Assembly (NCBI GenBank): GCA_030834965.1
Contig: JAUQWW010000039.1
Span: 16,317 to 80,316, forward strand
Source: Gallionellaceae bacterium
GTDB taxonomy: Bacteria > Pseudomonadota > Gammaproteobacteria > Burkholderiales > Gallionellaceae
Direction of reading: 5' to 3'
DNA length: 64,000 nt
The position numbers and the translations under genes are program-made. Position 1 is the first letter of the stretch. Every line of letters begins with the position of its first letter. The notes below the pieces were generated by a model, which did no database searches, had not been told where the DNA came from, and saw only the letters and a list, made by a program, of their open reading frames with translations. Below are positions 26,326 through 38,871 of the stretch, one piece after another.

Positions 26326-27843
26326 TCAGCGACTGCCAGTACCGAAGGCAAAATTAACCGACAAGTCTGCCACATTGCTATTCAGCGCACCTTTAAGTGA
26401 CTTGACGCGGCCCGCGCTGAGCTTGATGCCGGTCACCTTGGTCAGGTCCATGGTTAGATAAGCCATCGGCTGCACAATCGCACCACCGCTGGTATCCAGC
26501 CCACCGCCCCCGGCTGCACCGATCAGCATTTCCGCACCGGCTGAAAATCTATCGAAAAATTTCTGCGTGCGGAAACCTGCACCAAACAGTCCGGCCGAAT
26601 AGCCTCCGGAATTGCCGCTATACGCGCTATGTGCCTGGCCGGTCAGATAAATGGAACGGTTCAGGTAGCGGTTTAGCTTGATCACAACGGCATCGATATC
26701 GCGTTTGCTGCCATCCCTGTATGCGGCATCGAAATAATGTTCCGTCCCGAAAATCCACTCGTTACCGACGATAACTGCTCCCCTGCCTGAAGCGGCAGGA
26801 TGATCTAAGTCCCAGATGAAATTAGCCGAACCATAATTTGCCCGAAATTTACCGTTGGGCGCAGTAGCGTAGCCGCCTTCCAGAGAAAGATGGGTATCGC
26901 GGCTAAGATTGACCGTGGCATAAGTGCCCAGCTTGTTCAGCAATCCCCCGCCTACCGACACCAGGCCGCCGCCGCCCATACCCAGAGCCAGGCGCGCGCC
27001 GATGGCAAGGGTTTCATCCCATATAGGGGTTTCTGCACCCAGCGTGCCGAGAAATTCGGCGTACCCTGCTGCATTGCCGCTGGACGCACCGGCGGCTTCC
27101 AAACCCCAATACAACGAGGGCGACAATAACCGCTCCAGGCGTACACCCACAGCGCCGATCGAGTTTGTTGCGGGAGCGCCGGAAAGATCGGTAACATTAC
27201 CTCTCGGCCTGTACCTCCCCACCGTTGCCAGCACCCGATCAAATCCCGCTCCATGACGACCCTTGGTATCCATCTGTTGGCCGACACGATCCGGCGTGAC
27301 ATAGGCAAAATTGCTGTCGGCTGAAAATAAAAGGCCGATTTGATTGCTGCTGATCTCCCCGTTAGGGAAGGAAACATGGGATGCCGAGATGCCCGCTTGA
27401 TAGTTGCCGAGCTTCCACAGCAAATCGAGGTGAGGCCGAACCATCAGCCCGCCTCCTGTCATTGTCGAGGCGCTGCTGCCTCCGCCTCCGCCCACAAATA
27501 CCCCTGTCTGCAGTTCCAGTCTGGGAAACAGCTTTTGATGCCACGCCATTTCACCGCCTGCGGTAAAAAACCCTCCGCGCTGGCCAGTGATCGCCCCATA
27601 TGCGGCCGGGCCAAGATAGAGTCTGGGTGACACCTCAACCAGATAACTCGTGCCCAGCATGCCCATGTTTTCGTTGCTGGATAAATTGATGCGCTCAAGG
27701 CCGAACTTGAACATCGCTGGCTTGCGAATAACGGCATCGCTGGATTTGGAGCTAGCTTTTGCTGCATCTGCATATGCCACGGCTGGCAGGAAGGCAGCCG
27801 CCAACAGCACATTAGTAAGTCGGTGCATAACACTACTCTTCAT
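26326..27843 (-). CDS. Secreted, probably outer-membrane beta-barrel protein of unknown function
   Basis: A 505-residue protein starting MKSSVMHRLTNVLLAAAFLPAVAYADA, a clear signal peptide; the start is chosen there, not at an upstream frame extension. The mature part is rich in alternating strands with glycine-rich turns (LGPAAYGAITGQRGGFFTAG, LALGMGGGGLVSVGGGLL) and aromatic strand ends, as in outer-membrane beta barrels. I do not recognise the family. It lies 76 bases upstream of the export gene in the same direction, so it may be the first gene of the polysaccharide operon or a separate gene. A role as an outer-membrane component of polymer secretion is possible but unproven. Confidence 0.7.
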   Translation of the reverse strand: MKSSVMHRLTNVLLAAAFLPAVAYADAAKASSKSSDAVIRKPAMFKFGLERINLSSNENMGMLGTSYLVEVSPRLYLGPAAYGAITGQRGGFFTAGGEMAWHQKLFPRLELQTGVFVGGGGGSSASTMTGGGLMVRPHLDLLWKLGNYQAGISASHVSFPNGEISSNQIGLLFSADSNFAYVTPDRVGQQMDTKGRHGAGFDRVLATVGRYRPRGNVTDLSGAPATNSIGAVGVRLERLLSPSLYWGLEAAGASSGNAAGYAEFLGTLGAETPIWDETLAIGARLALGMGGGGLVSVGGGLLNKLGTYATVNLSRDTHLSLEGGYATAPNGKFRANYGSANFIWDLDHPAASGRGAVIVGNEWIFGTEHYFDAAYRDGSKRDIDAVVIKLNRYLNRSIYLTGQAHSAYSGNSGGYSAGLFGAGFRTQKFFDRFSAGAEMLIGAAGGGGLDTSGGAIVQPMAYLTMDLTKVTGIKLSAGRVKSLKGALNSNVADLSVNFAFGTGSR

Positions 27844-27907
27844 GATGAACGTCTGCCGCTTCCACACGGCATGAATGTTCTGTGTGAAACCTGCAACTCG
27901 CACCTGG

Positions 27908-30298
<2,391 letters not shown>

Positions 30299-30303
30299 TC
30301 ATT

Positions 30304-30319
30304 TGTTTCACGTGAAACA
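30304..30319. promoter_or_regulatory. parS centromere site (perfect)
   Basis: TGTTTCACGTGAAACA is a perfect 16-base palindrome identical to the bacterial parS consensus bound by ParB. It lies in the short gap between dnaN and gyrB. ParA and ParB are encoded about 9 kb away on the other side of the origin. ParB loading here would position the origin during segregation. Confidence 0.95.
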
Positions 30320-30349
30320 TCAATTCTATATCCTACCCATGTACGTCAG

Positions 30350-31456
30350 TTAAATACGCATCGGCATGACTACATATTTGAATTCTTCGTTGCCGGGCAC
30401 GGTTATCAAGATACTGCTATTGGGATCGCCAAACGAAAAAGTTACCGTCTGTGCCGTGGCATTGTTCAGCCCATCCAGCAGGTAATTAACGTTGAAACCT
30501 ATATCCAGCGCGATGCCATGATAGTCTGTTTCCATATCTTCTTGGGCTTCTTCCTGTTCGCTGTTGCTGCTGATAATTCGCAGATTCTTTTCAGTCAGAA
30601 CGAAACGCACGCCTCTGAATTTTTCATTGGACAAGATGGCTGCACGCTGCAATGCCTGCAGAATGGCTAATCTGTCCATCTCGAGATGGTTCGTGTAATT
30701 TGGAATTACGCGTTCGTAATCAGGGAATTTGCCATCGATTACCTTAGATGTCAGGACGATATCTGAAAAAGTCATTCTGACCTGATTTTCTGCCAGTTCA
30801 AATAAGATTTTTTCCTTGCCATCCCCCAGGAGCTTGATTAACTCGTTGACGGTTTTTCTTGGCAGGATAATTTCTTTTTTTGCATACTCCTTGTCCAGCA
30901 TGGTGCTGGTAAACGCAAGGCGATGTCCATCTGTAGCGACCAGTTTCAACGAAGCACCATCAATAACCAGCAGAACGCCATTCAGATAATAGCGAATATC
31001 CTGTTGCGCCATCGCATACTGCACCATACCGAACAATTTTTTTAGCTGCCCCTGTTCTACTTCAATTTTTTCGGCCTGTTCCAATTGTTCCTGAACTTTT
31101 GGAAAGTCTTGTGCCGGCAACGTTTGTAAACTAAATCTGCTTTTATTAACCTTGACCTGCAAGCGGCTATCCTGGATATCCAGGCTGACTTTGCTTCCAT
31201 CCGGCACAACCCTAAGAATTTCCTGCAATTTTTTTGCCGCCACGGTTATTGCCGCATCCGGCCCTTTTTGGTCGGCGTCGGTTAGTTGTGTTGTGATCTG
31301 TATCTCAAGATCGGTTGCCACGAAACATAGCCTGGAGTCAGTTTTTTCAATAAGTACATTGGACAAAATCGGTAGAGGTTGTTTGCGCTCAACAACGCCT
31401 GTGACGATCTGCAATGGTTTAAGAAGAACATCTTTGTCGATATTTTTAATAAACAT
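30350..31456 (-). CDS. dnaN: DNA polymerase III sliding clamp (beta subunit)
   Basis: A 368-residue clamp made of three similar domains. MFIKNIDKDVLLKPLQIVTG opens domain 1, LPILSNVLIEKTDSRLCFVA follows, and the protein ends EEFKYVVMPMRI, the conserved C-terminus that forms part of the partner-binding pocket. Forms a ring dimer that tethers DNA polymerase III. It lies between dnaA and gyrB as in most bacteria. The start ATG at the end of the AT-rich dnaA-dnaN gap is unambiguous. Confidence 0.98.
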   Translation of the reverse strand: MFIKNIDKDVLLKPLQIVTGVVERKQPLPILSNVLIEKTDSRLCFVATDLEIQITTQLTDADQKGPDAAITVAAKKLQEILRVVPDGSKVSLDIQDSRLQVKVNKSRFSLQTLPAQDFPKVQEQLEQAEKIEVEQGQLKKLFGMVQYAMAQQDIRYYLNGVLLVIDGASLKLVATDGHRLAFTSTMLDKEYAKKEIILPRKTVNELIKLLGDGKEKILFELAENQVRMTFSDIVLTSKVIDGKFPDYERVIPNYTNHLEMDRLAILQALQRAAILSNEKFRGVRFVLTEKNLRIISSNSEQEEAQEDMETDYHGIALDIGFNVNYLLDGLNNATAQTVTFSFGDPNSSILITVPGNEEFKYVVMPMRI

Positions 31457-31659
31457 TCTTATATATCCTTAAGAATAATAGTAACAAGCATCAAATATAG
31501 TGAATAACTAAATTTTTTTATTTAGTTATAACAGGTTATGAATCATATAAGGATGTGGGTAGTTGGCCGTTAAGCTTGTGGAATTTTTGCGCATAACTTT
31601 TCTGTAAATCTATATCAAAGGGTTATTCACAATATAAAGCACAAAAACTGACATGTTTA
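31457..31659. other. Probable replication origin segment (dnaA-dnaN intergenic)
   Basis: About 200 bases of AT-rich DNA with a run AAATTTTTTTATTTAGTTATAA-like core near 31510-31530 that could be the unwinding element. One perfect DnaA box, TTATTCACA (31623-31631), and one with a single mismatch on the opposite strand, AGTGAATAA (31499-31507), are present. Gene direction switches away from this area on both sides. The exact unwinding site cannot be set by eye. Confidence 0.6.
31623..31631 (+). promoter_or_regulatory. DnaA box
   Basis: TTATTCACA matches the consensus TTATNCACA. It is 29 bases beyond the dnaA stop, in the dnaA-dnaN gap. Confidence 0.75.
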
Positions 31660-33009
31660 TTAGTTGCGTAATGTTTGATTGAGCAGATTGAAATCTGCGT
31701 TTAGAGACGATTCCAGATTACGCAAGCTCTCTATTGTTTTGCAGGCATACATGACCGTGGTGTGGTCTCTTCCACCAAAAGCAGCTCCAATTTCAGGGAG
31801 GCTCAATTGAGTTAATTCTCGCGCCAGACACATGGCAATCTGCCTGGGCCGGGCAATAATGCGGGTTCGCTTTTTGGAAAGCAGATCGGCAACCTTGATA
31901 CGGTAAAAATCCGCAACCGTTTTTTGTATGTTTTCTATGGAAACCTGTTTGTTTTGAGATGCAAGCAAGTCCTTGAGTGCTTCCTTGGCAAGTTCTATAG
32001 AAATAGCGCGTTTGTGAAATCTTGAATATGCATCAATTCGTTTGAGCGCCCCCTCCAGTTCGCGAATATTGGAGCGGACGTGCTTGGCTATGAAAAAGGC
32101 CACGTCTTCGCTGATCGGATTGTTGGAAAGAGCGGCTTTTTGTAACAAAATCGCAACCCGCATTTCCAGGCCTGGGGGTTCGATGGCCACCGTTAAACCC
32201 CAGCTGAAGCGTGAAGTCAGCCGTGGCGTCATTCCGGAAATTTCTTTGGGGAATGTGTCGCATGTAATAACGACTTGTTTATGCCCATCAATCAATGAGT
32301 TGAGCGTATAGAAAAATTCTTGTTGGGTACCGGGTTTGTCGGCGATAAATTGAATATCGTCAATTAATAACAAATCCAGGGAATTATAGAATTGCTTGAA
32401 CTCATCAAATTTTTTGGTTTGAAAAGCGCGTACAACATCCGAAATGTAATTAGTGGCGTGCACATAACAAATTTTTGCGTGCGGATTTTCACGCTTAATA
32501 TGGTTTCCAATCGATTGGATTAAATGGGTTTTGCCTAACCCGACCCCGCCATAAATAAATAATGGGTTGTAGGTGATACCTGGAGATTCGGCTACTTGTA
32601 TTGCCGCCGCGTGTGCGAGCTGGTTGGCTTTGCCGGTCACAAAGTTTTCGAAAGTAAGAAGTGGGTTAAGTTTGTTCTGGCTTTTCTGTGTCTTGGGTAC
32701 AGGCTGGGTCGGCTGGCTGGTGTCAGCTTCAGCAATGTATGGTTTAGGGGCGGGTTGTGCGGACGATTTTTTACCTATGCGCAGTTCAAAGTGTGGTGAA
32801 CCGGAAAGAAATGATTCTGCGCGTTTGGAAATTTCCGGCAAAAAACGTTCTTGTACCAGCTTCAGCGTAAAGCTATTAGGGGCAGTCAAGGTGATCTGAT
32901 TGCCTTTGATTTCAAAAGCTAGCGGCTTGATCCAGGAATTGAATTGTTGTGGAGGAAGACTGTCTTCAAAAAAGCGAAGGCAGGAATCCCACAATGATTT
33001 GTCCGACAT
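31660..33009 (-). CDS. dnaA: Chromosomal replication initiator DnaA
   Basis: A 449-residue AAA+ initiator. MSDKSLWDSCLRFFEDSLPP is the N-terminal DnaB-contact domain and fixes the start; an upstream in-frame extension does not match the family. GGVGLGKTHLIQ is Walker A, LLIDDIQF Walker B, and GGRDHTTVMYACKTI is the domain IV signature that binds DnaA boxes. Opens the origin with ATP. A DnaA box just upstream of the gene suggests autoregulation. Confidence 0.98.
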   Translation of the reverse strand: MSDKSLWDSCLRFFEDSLPPQQFNSWIKPLAFEIKGNQITLTAPNSFTLKLVQERFLPEISKRAESFLSGSPHFELRIGKKSSAQPAPKPYIAEADTSQPTQPVPKTQKSQNKLNPLLTFENFVTGKANQLAHAAAIQVAESPGITYNPLFIYGGVGLGKTHLIQSIGNHIKRENPHAKICYVHATNYISDVVRAFQTKKFDEFKQFYNSLDLLLIDDIQFIADKPGTQQEFFYTLNSLIDGHKQVVITCDTFPKEISGMTPRLTSRFSWGLTVAIEPPGLEMRVAILLQKAALSNNPISEDVAFFIAKHVRSNIRELEGALKRIDAYSRFHKRAISIELAKEALKDLLASQNKQVSIENIQKTVADFYRIKVADLLSKKRTRIIARPRQIAMCLARELTQLSLPEIGAAFGGRDHTTVMYACKTIESLRNLESSLNADFNLLNQTLRN

Positions 33010-33065
33010 GGTTTCTTGGCTATGTTGAAAAAACATTCGGATTATTCTACGCGCAAGGAGCAAAG

Positions 33066-33074
33066 TTATCCACA
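33066..33074 (+). promoter_or_regulatory. DnaA box upstream of dnaA
   Basis: TTATCCACA matches the DnaA box consensus and lies between the divergent dnaA and rpmH genes, 57 bases before the dnaA ATG. Likely used in dnaA autoregulation and/or origin function. Confidence 0.75.
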
Positions 33075-33088
33075 GAAGAAAAATAAAC

Positions 33089-33117
33089 TTGACATAACTC
33101 TCGGTAAATATTGTAAT
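33089..33117 (+). promoter_or_regulatory. Sigma-70-type promoter for rpmH-rnpA
   Basis: A perfect -35 TTGACA and a -10 TGTAAT (5 of 6) are separated by 17 bases. Transcription would begin about 40 bases upstream of rpmH. Nothing else within this short divergent region is as close to consensus. Confidence 0.75.
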
Positions 33118-33162
33118 TGCGGGTTTTCGGCACTACTAAACTAATTATTAGAGGGGCATCAA

Positions 33163-33297
33163 ATGAAGCGCACATATCAACCTTCCGTCACCAAAAGAAA
33201 ACGCACTCACGGATTCTTGGTTCGCATGAAGACCAAGGGGGGCCGCGCCGTAATACGGGCTCGCAGAGCCAAGGGCCGTACACGTCTTGCTGTCTAA
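33163..33297 (+). CDS. rpmH: 50S ribosomal protein L34
   Basis: A 44-residue, very basic protein, [20 protein letters not shown] followed by [20 protein letters not shown] and RLAV, the complete L34 sequence pattern. It lies on the surface of the large subunit near domain III of 23S rRNA. AGAGGGG lies just upstream of the ATG as ribosome binding site. First gene rightward of the origin, ahead of rnpA. Confidence 0.98.
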   Translation: MKRTYQPSVTKRKRTHGFLVRMKTKGGRAVIRARRAKGRTRLAV

Positions 33298-33637
33298 TGC
33301 CAGGAAAACCTTTCCTCCTTGCCGCCGGATAAGGAATCGCACGGATTTTGAGCAGACATTTCGTGCTGAATACTTGAGCAACAAATGGTTTGCAGTATAT
33401 GCACGAAAAAATGAGGGCAGTTTATCCCGTCTAGGGATAATCGCCAGCAAAAGAATAATGCCTAAAGCGGTGTCCAGGAATTTTGCCAAGCGTTTGATTC
33501 GTGATGTTTTCCGGTGTTTTTTTTCAGCTGAATATGCATTAGATGTGGTGGTGCGTGCCAAGCGGCAGCTAAGCCCGGATACTTCCAGGGAAGGACGGTT
33601 AGCCTTGGTACAACTGTTTCAGGCAGCGCAAAAATGA
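33287..33637 (+). CDS. rnpA: Ribonuclease P protein component
   Basis: A 116-residue basic protein that, with the RNA subunit, trims the 5' leader of pre-t[36 protein letters not shown] and KRLIRDVFR carry the RNR-type motif of the family. The only suitable start is a TTG inside the last codons of rpmH, giving an 11-base overlap; no ATG or GTG is available nearby. Its stop overlaps the yidD start (ATGA). Confidence 0.93.
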   Translation: MLSNARKTFPPCRRIRNRTDFEQTFRAEYLSNKWFAVYARKNEGSLSRLGIIASKRIMPKAVSRNFAKRLIRDVFRCFFSAEYALDVVVRAKRQLSPDTSREGRLALVQLFQAAQK

Positions 33638-33846
33638 TGCGGCAATTATTGATTCGGCTGATAGGTTTATATCAGTACTTAATCAGTCCGCTCAAGCCGC
33701 CAACTTGTCGTTTTACCCCAACTTGCTCCCATTATGCCTGCGAGGTTGTCGCCAAATATGGTGTTTGGCGCGGCACCTGGTTGAGTATCAAGCGGGTGCT
33801 TCGCTGTAACCCCTGGAATCCGGGCGGTTATGATCCAGCACCCTAG
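33634..33846 (+). CDS. yidD: Membrane protein insertion efficiency factor YidD
   Basis: A 70-residue protein: [20 protein letters not shown] followed by [18 protein letters not shown] and [10 protein letters not shown], the hallmark of the family with its conserved cysteines and C-terminal GGxDP. Acts at the inner membrane with the YidC insertase encoded next. The stop is 20 bases before the yidC start. Confidence 0.95.
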   Translation: MMRQLLIRLIGLYQYLISPLKPPTCRFTPTCSHYACEVVAKYGVWRGTWLSIKRVLRCNPWNPGGYDPAP

Positions 33847-33866
33847 AATTGTATAGGCGAAACCAC

Positions 33867-35501
33867 ATGGATTTTCAACGTCTTTTTCTGTTTCTGATTT
33901 TTTCCTTCTCAGTTTTTCTGCTGTGGGATGGTTGGCAGCGTGCACAAAACCCTGTTGTACAAACTGCACCGGCCGGCACTTCAGTAGCCAGCGCGCCTGT
34001 TGCGACAACAATTGAGGTGGGAAAACCCGTAGCAAATGCAGTTGCTGCACAGCAAAAAAATCTGGCCGGGAATAAAATTACCGTAAAAACAGATCGTTTT
34101 GTGGCAGAAATCAGCACGGTTGGCGGGGATCTGCGCCGCATGGAGTTTTTACAGCATTATGCCGCCAATGACAGAAACAAACCGTTTGTGCTTTTGCAGG
34201 AACAGGGAGCGCATATATACATCGCGCAAACCGGCTTGTTGGGTCCCGGAATGCCCACACACAACTCTATATTTACAGCCGAAGCCAGCGATTATCAATT
34301 AGCCGAAGGCAAGGACACACTGGAAGTACGTCTGTCGGCAACGGATGTGGCGGGCGCAAGGGTAAGCAAAGTATATATTTTTCATCGCGGCAGCTATCTG
34401 GTTGATGTCGGTTACGAGATCGAAAACAACGGAAACAGCCCGCTCTTATCCTCTGCGTATTTTCAATTAGTACGTGATACATCCTCGCCAGAAGGTGGTT
34501 CACAGTTTGTACCCACTTACACTGGACCGGCTGTATTTACAGAGCAGGAAAAATTTCAGAAGGTGGATTTTTCCGATATCGAAAAAGGCAAAGTCAAGTA
34601 CCCCCAGAGTGCCGATAACGGCTGGGTGGGTATGCTTCAGCATTATTTTGTGGCGGCATGGTTGCCTAAAGATAAGGTACAGCGCGAGATATATACCAAG
34701 CGCCTGGAAGGCAATCTTTATTCAGTTGGTGTGATATTGCCCGTTGGTGGTATTGCGCCCGGGCAGAGCACAAAGATCAGCGTGCCCCTCTATGCCGGGC
34801 CGGCGCAAACTTCTCTGGACAAGATTGCGCCGGGATTGGGGTTGACTGTCGATTATGGCTGGTTGACTATTATCTCCAGCCCGTTATTTTGGGTGCTCTC
34901 GTTCCTGCAGGGCTGGGTGCACAACTGGGGCGTGGCCATTATTCTGTTGACCGTACTGATCAAATTGGCATTCTTCCCTTTGTCAGCAGCCAGCTATCAT
35001 TCCATGGCAAAGATGCGCGTGGTGGCGCCCAAGCTGGAAAAAATCAAGCAGCAATATGGAGATGACAAAGAACGCCTGCACAAGGCCATGATGGAACTGT
35101 ACAAGACCGAAAAGATCAATCCGGTCGGTGGCTGTCTGCCCATGCTGATTCAGATTCCGGTATTCATCGCACTGTACTGGGCTATTCTTGCCAGCGTCGA
35201 ATTGCGTTATGCACCCTTCTTTGGCTGGATCACCGACCTATCGGCTGCCGACCCCTATTACGTGCTGCCGCTGATAATGGGTGCCAGCATGATAATCCAG
35301 ACCAAGCTGAACCCAACCCCGCCCGACCCCCTGCAAGCCAAGCTGATGCAAATCATGCCCATCGTTTTCAGCATCGTGTTCTTCTTTTTCCCCGCCGGGC
35401 TAGTGTTGTATTCCATCGTGAACAACGTATTGTCTATCGCTCAGCAGTGGTACATCACGCGTAATTTGGAAGCCGGGTCCAAAGGTGCCGCCAAAGCCTG
35501 A
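33867..35501 (+). CDS. yidC: Membrane protein insertase YidC
   Basis: A 544-residue inner-membrane insertase. [23 protein letters not shown] is the first transmembrane helix and sets the start; an upstream TTG would add six residues. A large periplasmic beta domain follows (residues about 60-330), then the conserved core [20 protein letters not shown] and [20 protein letters not shown], ending in [13 protein letters not shown]. Inserts and folds inner-membrane proteins alone or with SecYEG. The stop overlaps the start of mnmE. Confidence 0.97.
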   Translation: MDFQRLFLFLIFSFSVFLLWDGWQRAQNPVVQTAPAGTSVASAPVATTIEVGKPVANAVAAQQKNLAGNKITVKTDRFVAEISTVGGDLRRMEFLQHYAANDRNKPFVLLQEQGAHIYIAQTGLLGPGMPTHNSIFTAEASDYQLAEGKDTLEVRLSATDVAGARVSKVYIFHRGSYLVDVGYEIENNGNSPLLSSAYFQLVRDTSSPEGGSQFVPTYTGPAVFTEQEKFQKVDFSDIEKGKVKYPQSADNGWVGMLQHYFVAAWLPKDKVQREIYTKRLEGNLYSVGVILPVGGIAPGQSTKISVPLYAGPAQTSLDKIAPGLGLTVDYGWLTIISSPLFWVLSFLQGWVHNWGVAIILLTVLIKLAFFPLSAASYHSMAKMRVVAPKLEKIKQQYGDDKERLHKAMMELYKTEKINPVGGCLPMLIQIPVFIALYWAILASVELRYAPFFGWITDLSAADPYYVLPLIMGASMIIQTKLNPTPPDPLQAKLMQIMPIVFSIVFFFFPAGLVLYSIVNNVLSIAQQWYITRNLEAGSKGAAKA

Positions 35502-36825
35502 TTGCGTTGCCGCAATCGCGACGGCTCCCGGGCGTGGCGGTATCGGCGTGGTCCGGGTGTCAGGACAGGAGCTGTCCGCACTTGCCGAGGCGTTGCTGGG
35601 GAAGGAGATAGCCCCACGCCACGCAACTTACGCATCATTTCTCGATGCGCAAGGACAAATCATGGATCAGGGAATCGCCCTTTTCTTTCCTGCCCCGCAT
35701 TCGTATACCGGCGAAGACGTGTTGGAATTGCAAGGGCATGGCGGCACAGCCGTGCTGCAGCTGGTATTGCAGAGATGTCTGGAACTGGGTGCACGTCTCG
35801 CCCACCCGGGCGAATTTACCCAGCGTGCATTCCTTAACGATAAGCTTGATCTGGCGCAGGCGGAAAGTGTAGCCGACCTGATAGATGCGACTACCAGCCA
35901 GGCTGCACGCAGTGCCATGCGTTCGCTGCTGGGCGAATTTTCTCAGGCGATCCACCGCTTGGTGGACGGATTGATTCAGTTACGCATGCTGGTCGAAGCG
36001 ATGCTGGATTTCCCCGAGGAAGAGGTCGATGTGCCGGATATTACTCAGCGCGACAGGCAACTGGGCATGCTGCGTGATGAGTTGGATAGAATCCTTAATC
36101 TGGCACGGCAGGGCAGCCTGTTGCGCGAAGGAGCACACATCGTGCTGGTCGGGCAGCCCAATGTCGGCAAATCCAGCCTGCTTAACTGCTTGAGTGGGGA
36201 GGAAGTGGCGCTGGTCAGCGAGATTCCAGGTACCACGCGCGATGTTATCCGCCAGGCTATCCAGATTGGTGGCGTGCCTTTTCACATCATCGATACGGCC
36301 GGTTTGCGTGAAACACATGACGCGGTGGAGCAGATGGGCGTTGCGCGTACCCGCAGCACGCTGCAGAAAGCGGATGCCATCCTGATTCTGCTGGATGCCA
36401 GTCTTGGCATGAGTGCGGACGATCGCAAAATTCTGAACGAGTTGCCAAGCAACATTCCCCGTCTGCACATTTTCAACAAGGTTGACTTGCTTGCCCAGCC
36501 GGCGCACGTGGAGCAGCGGGATGGCGAATGCCATATTTATCTGTCTGCCAAGACCGGGGCGGGTCTGGATTTGCTGCGCAACAAACTTCTGGCATTGATA
36601 GGCTGGCATCAGGAGGCTGGGGTATTCATGGCGCGGGAGCGCCATGTCCGCGCACTAATAGCAGCACGCGACCATCTAGTGCGCGCAGCGAAAGTGGTGA
36701 GCCAGGCGGAGTTTTTCGCCGAAGAATTGCGCCTTGCCCAGGATCATCTCAATTCCATTACCGGCGAATTCACAGCGGATGATCTCCTGGGCCAGATATT
36801 CAGCCGCTTCTGTATCGGCAAATGA
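35485..36825 (+). CDS. mnmE: tRNA uridine-5-carboxymethylaminomethyl modification GTPase MnmE
   Basis: A 446-residue GTPase. [18 protein letters not shown] starts the N-terminal tetrahydrofolate-binding domain; [12 protein letters not shown] (P-loop), EIPGTTRDV (G2), DTAGLR (G3) and NKVDLL (G4) define the G domain; the chain ends FCIGK, the CxGK motif needed for catalysis. Works with MnmG to modify the wobble uridine of certain tRNAs. The start is a GTG 17 bases inside the yidC end. Confidence 0.96.
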   Translation: MPPKPDCVAAIATAPGRGGIGVVRVSGQELSALAEALLGKEIAPRHATYASFLDAQGQIMDQGIALFFPAPHSYTGEDVLELQGHGGTAVLQLVLQRCLELGARLAHPGEFTQRAFLNDKLDLAQAESVADLIDATTSQAARSAMRSLLGEFSQAIHRLVDGLIQLRMLVEAMLDFPEEEVDVPDITQRDRQLGMLRDELDRILNLARQGSLLREGAHIVLVGQPNVGKSSLLNCLSGEEVALVSEIPGTTRDVIRQAIQIGGVPFHIIDTAGLRETHDAVEQMGVARTRSTLQKADAILILLDASLGMSADDRKILNELPSNIPRLHIFNKVDLLAQPAHVEQRDGECHIYLSAKTGAGLDLLRNKLLALIGWHQEAGVFMARERHVRALIAARDHLVRAAKVVSQAEFFAEELRLAQDHLNSITGEFTADDLLGQIFSRFCIGK

Positions 36826-36837
36826 CAAGGCAAGGAT

Positions 36838-36853
36838 TGTTTCACGTGAAACA
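36838..36853. promoter_or_regulatory. parS centromere site (perfect), second copy
   Basis: The same perfect 16-base palindrome TGTTTCACGTGAAACA as between dnaN and gyrB. It lies in the 126-base gap between mnmE and mnmG, 2.6 kb before parA, so the two sites bracket the origin. Confidence 0.95.
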
Positions 36854-36951
36854 TCCGAGCTGAAGCGCGCGGTTTTAGTGTAAACATCATTTTGCTGTAT
36901 CATGCGCGCCTTTGTTTCAATATGCAGGCAGCCGTTTCGCTAAGCAGACTG

Positions 36952-38871
36952 ATGGATTTCCCGAAAAATTTTGATGTAATCGTTGTGGGCGGCGGCCACG
37001 CCGGGACCGAGGCCGCGCTTGTCAGCGCGCGCATGGGCTGCACGACCTTGTTGCTAACGCACAACATTGAAACGCTCGGACTGATGTCATGCAATCCGTC
37101 TATCGGCGGCATCGGCAAGGGGCATCTGGTCAAGGAGGTGGATGCCTTGGGCGGTGCCATGGCCGCGGCGACCGACGAAGCGGGCATCCAGTTTCGCATC
37201 CTTAACTCCTCCAAGGGCGCGGCGGTACGTGCCACACGCGCTCAGGCTGACCGCGCGCTGTACAAACAGGCCATCCGCAGCAGGCTGGAAAACCAGCCAA
37301 ATCTCTGGTTGTTTCAACAGGCGGTAGATGATTTGCTGGTTGAGGGCGACCGGATATGTGGAGTCGTGACCCAATTGGGTTTGCGCTTTGCAGCAAAGAC
37401 CGTGGTACTGACCACCGGAACCTTTCTGTCCGGCCTGATTCATGTCGGACAATCCAACTACCAGGCAGGGCGCGCGGGTGATCCCCCTTCTGTCAGCCTG
37501 GCGCACCGTCTGCGTGAGCTCAAGTTGCCGGTAGGCAGGCTGAAGACTGGCACGCCACCACGCATTGATGGCCGCAGCGTGAATTATTCGGTAATGACCG
37601 AGCAACCCGGGGATACGCCGGTGCCGGTGTTTTCCTTTCTGGGGCGGGCACAGCAGCACCCGCAGCAACTGCCGTGCTGGATTACTCACACCAACCTGCG
37701 CACACACGACATCATCCGGGGTGGTCTGGATCGCTCGCCGCTGTTTACCGGCGTGATCGAGGGAGTGGGGCCGCGCTATTGCCCGTCCATCGAAGACAAG
37801 ATTACCCGCTTTGCTGACAAGGATGCACACCAGATTTTTCTGGAGCCGGAGGGGCTGAGCACCCATGAAATCTATCCGAATGGAATTTCCACCAGCCTGC
37901 CATTTGATGTGCAGCTGGCCCTGGTGCGCTCCATCAAAGGCCTGGAAAATGCACATATTACGCGCCCCGGTTACGCCATCGAATATGATTATTTTGACCC
38001 GCGCAGCCTGAAGCGTTCGCTGGAAACCAAATCCATCGGGGGGCTGTTCTTTGCCGGCCAAATCAATGGTACGACGGGCTATGAAGAGGCTGCCGCACAA
38101 GGGCTGCTGGCGGGCCTCAACGCCGCATTGCAGGCGCACGGAAAAGAAAGCTGGTGTCCGCGCCGCGACGAGGCCTATCTGGGCGTGCTGGTAGATGACT
38201 TGATCACACGCGGGGTATCCGAACCCTATCGCATGTTTACCAGCCGGGCAGAATATCGTCTGCAATTGCGTGAAGACAATGCCGACTTGCGCCTGACCGA
38301 GATTGGTCGCCAACTGGGCGTGGTGGATGACTTGCGCTGGCAGGCGTTCGAGCAGAAACGCGCTGCAATTGCGCGCGAACAGGAGCGGCTGAAATCTATC
38401 TGGGTCGGCCCCAAGTTGCTGGCGCAGCAAGACTCGGAACGCATATTGGGCAAAGCCATCGAGCGCGAGTATACGCTGCATGAGTTGTTGCGTCGCCCGG
38501 ACGTAAGTTACACCAGTTTGATGACTCTGCCCGGGGCGGGTGAGCCGGTTTCCGATGAAATAGTAGCCGAGCAGGTGGAAATCCAGGCGAAATATCATGG
38601 CTATATCGAGCGCCAGCGCGATGAAATCGCGCGTCATGTGCAGCATGAAAATATGGCGCTGCCCGCAGCCATGGATTACCGCACAGTGCATGGCCTGTCG
38701 ATAGAGGTGCAGCAGAAACTCAACCAGCATAAACCCGAGACGATTGGGCAGGCTGCGCGCATTTCGGGGGTTACTCCGGCTGCAATCTCTCTGTTGCTGG
38801 TGCACCTTAAACGCGGTTTTCAGGATAGCGCAAAAGTCCAGAATACCGAGAAAGTGCAGCAAAAAGCGTGA
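36952..38871 (+). CDS. mnmG: tRNA uridine-5-carboxymethylaminomethyl modification enzyme MnmG
   Basis: A 639-residue FAD protein. [20 protein letters not shown] gives the start and the FAD-binding loop; [20 protein letters not shown] and [12 protein letters not shown] are family signatures; [20 protein letters not shown] closes the FAD site. Partner of MnmE. In-frame starts 20 and 10 codons upstream lack family support. The gene overlaps rsmG by 4 bases (GTGA). Confidence 0.96.
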   Translation: MDFPKNFDVIVVGGGHAGTEAALVSARMGCTTLLLTHNIETLGLMSCNPSIGGIGKGHLVKEVDALGGAMAAATDEAGIQFRILNSSKGAAVRATRAQADRALYKQAIRSRLENQPNLWLFQQAVDDLLVEGDRICGVVTQLGLRFAAKTVVLTTGTFLSGLIHVGQSNYQAGRAGDPPSVSLAHRLRELKLPVGRLKTGTPPRIDGRSVNYSVMTEQPGDTPVPVFSFLGRAQQHPQQLPCWITHTNLRTHDIIRGGLDRSPLFTGVIEGVGPRYCPSIEDKITRFADKDAHQIFLEPEGLSTHEIYPNGISTSLPFDVQLALVRSIKGLENAHITRPGYAIEYDYFDPRSLKRSLETKSIGGLFFAGQINGTTGYEEAAAQGLLAGLNAALQAHGKESWCPRRDEAYLGVLVDDLITRGVSEPYRMFTSRAEYRLQLREDNADLRLTEIGRQLGVVDDLRWQAFEQKRAAIAREQERLKSIWVGPKLLAQQDSERILGKAIEREYTLHELLRRPDVSYTSLMTLPGAGEPVSDEIVAEQVEIQAKYHGYIERQRDEIARHVQHENMALPAAMDYRTVHGLSIEVQQKLNQHKPETIGQAARISGVTPAAISLLLVHLKRGFQDSAKVQNTEKVQQKA

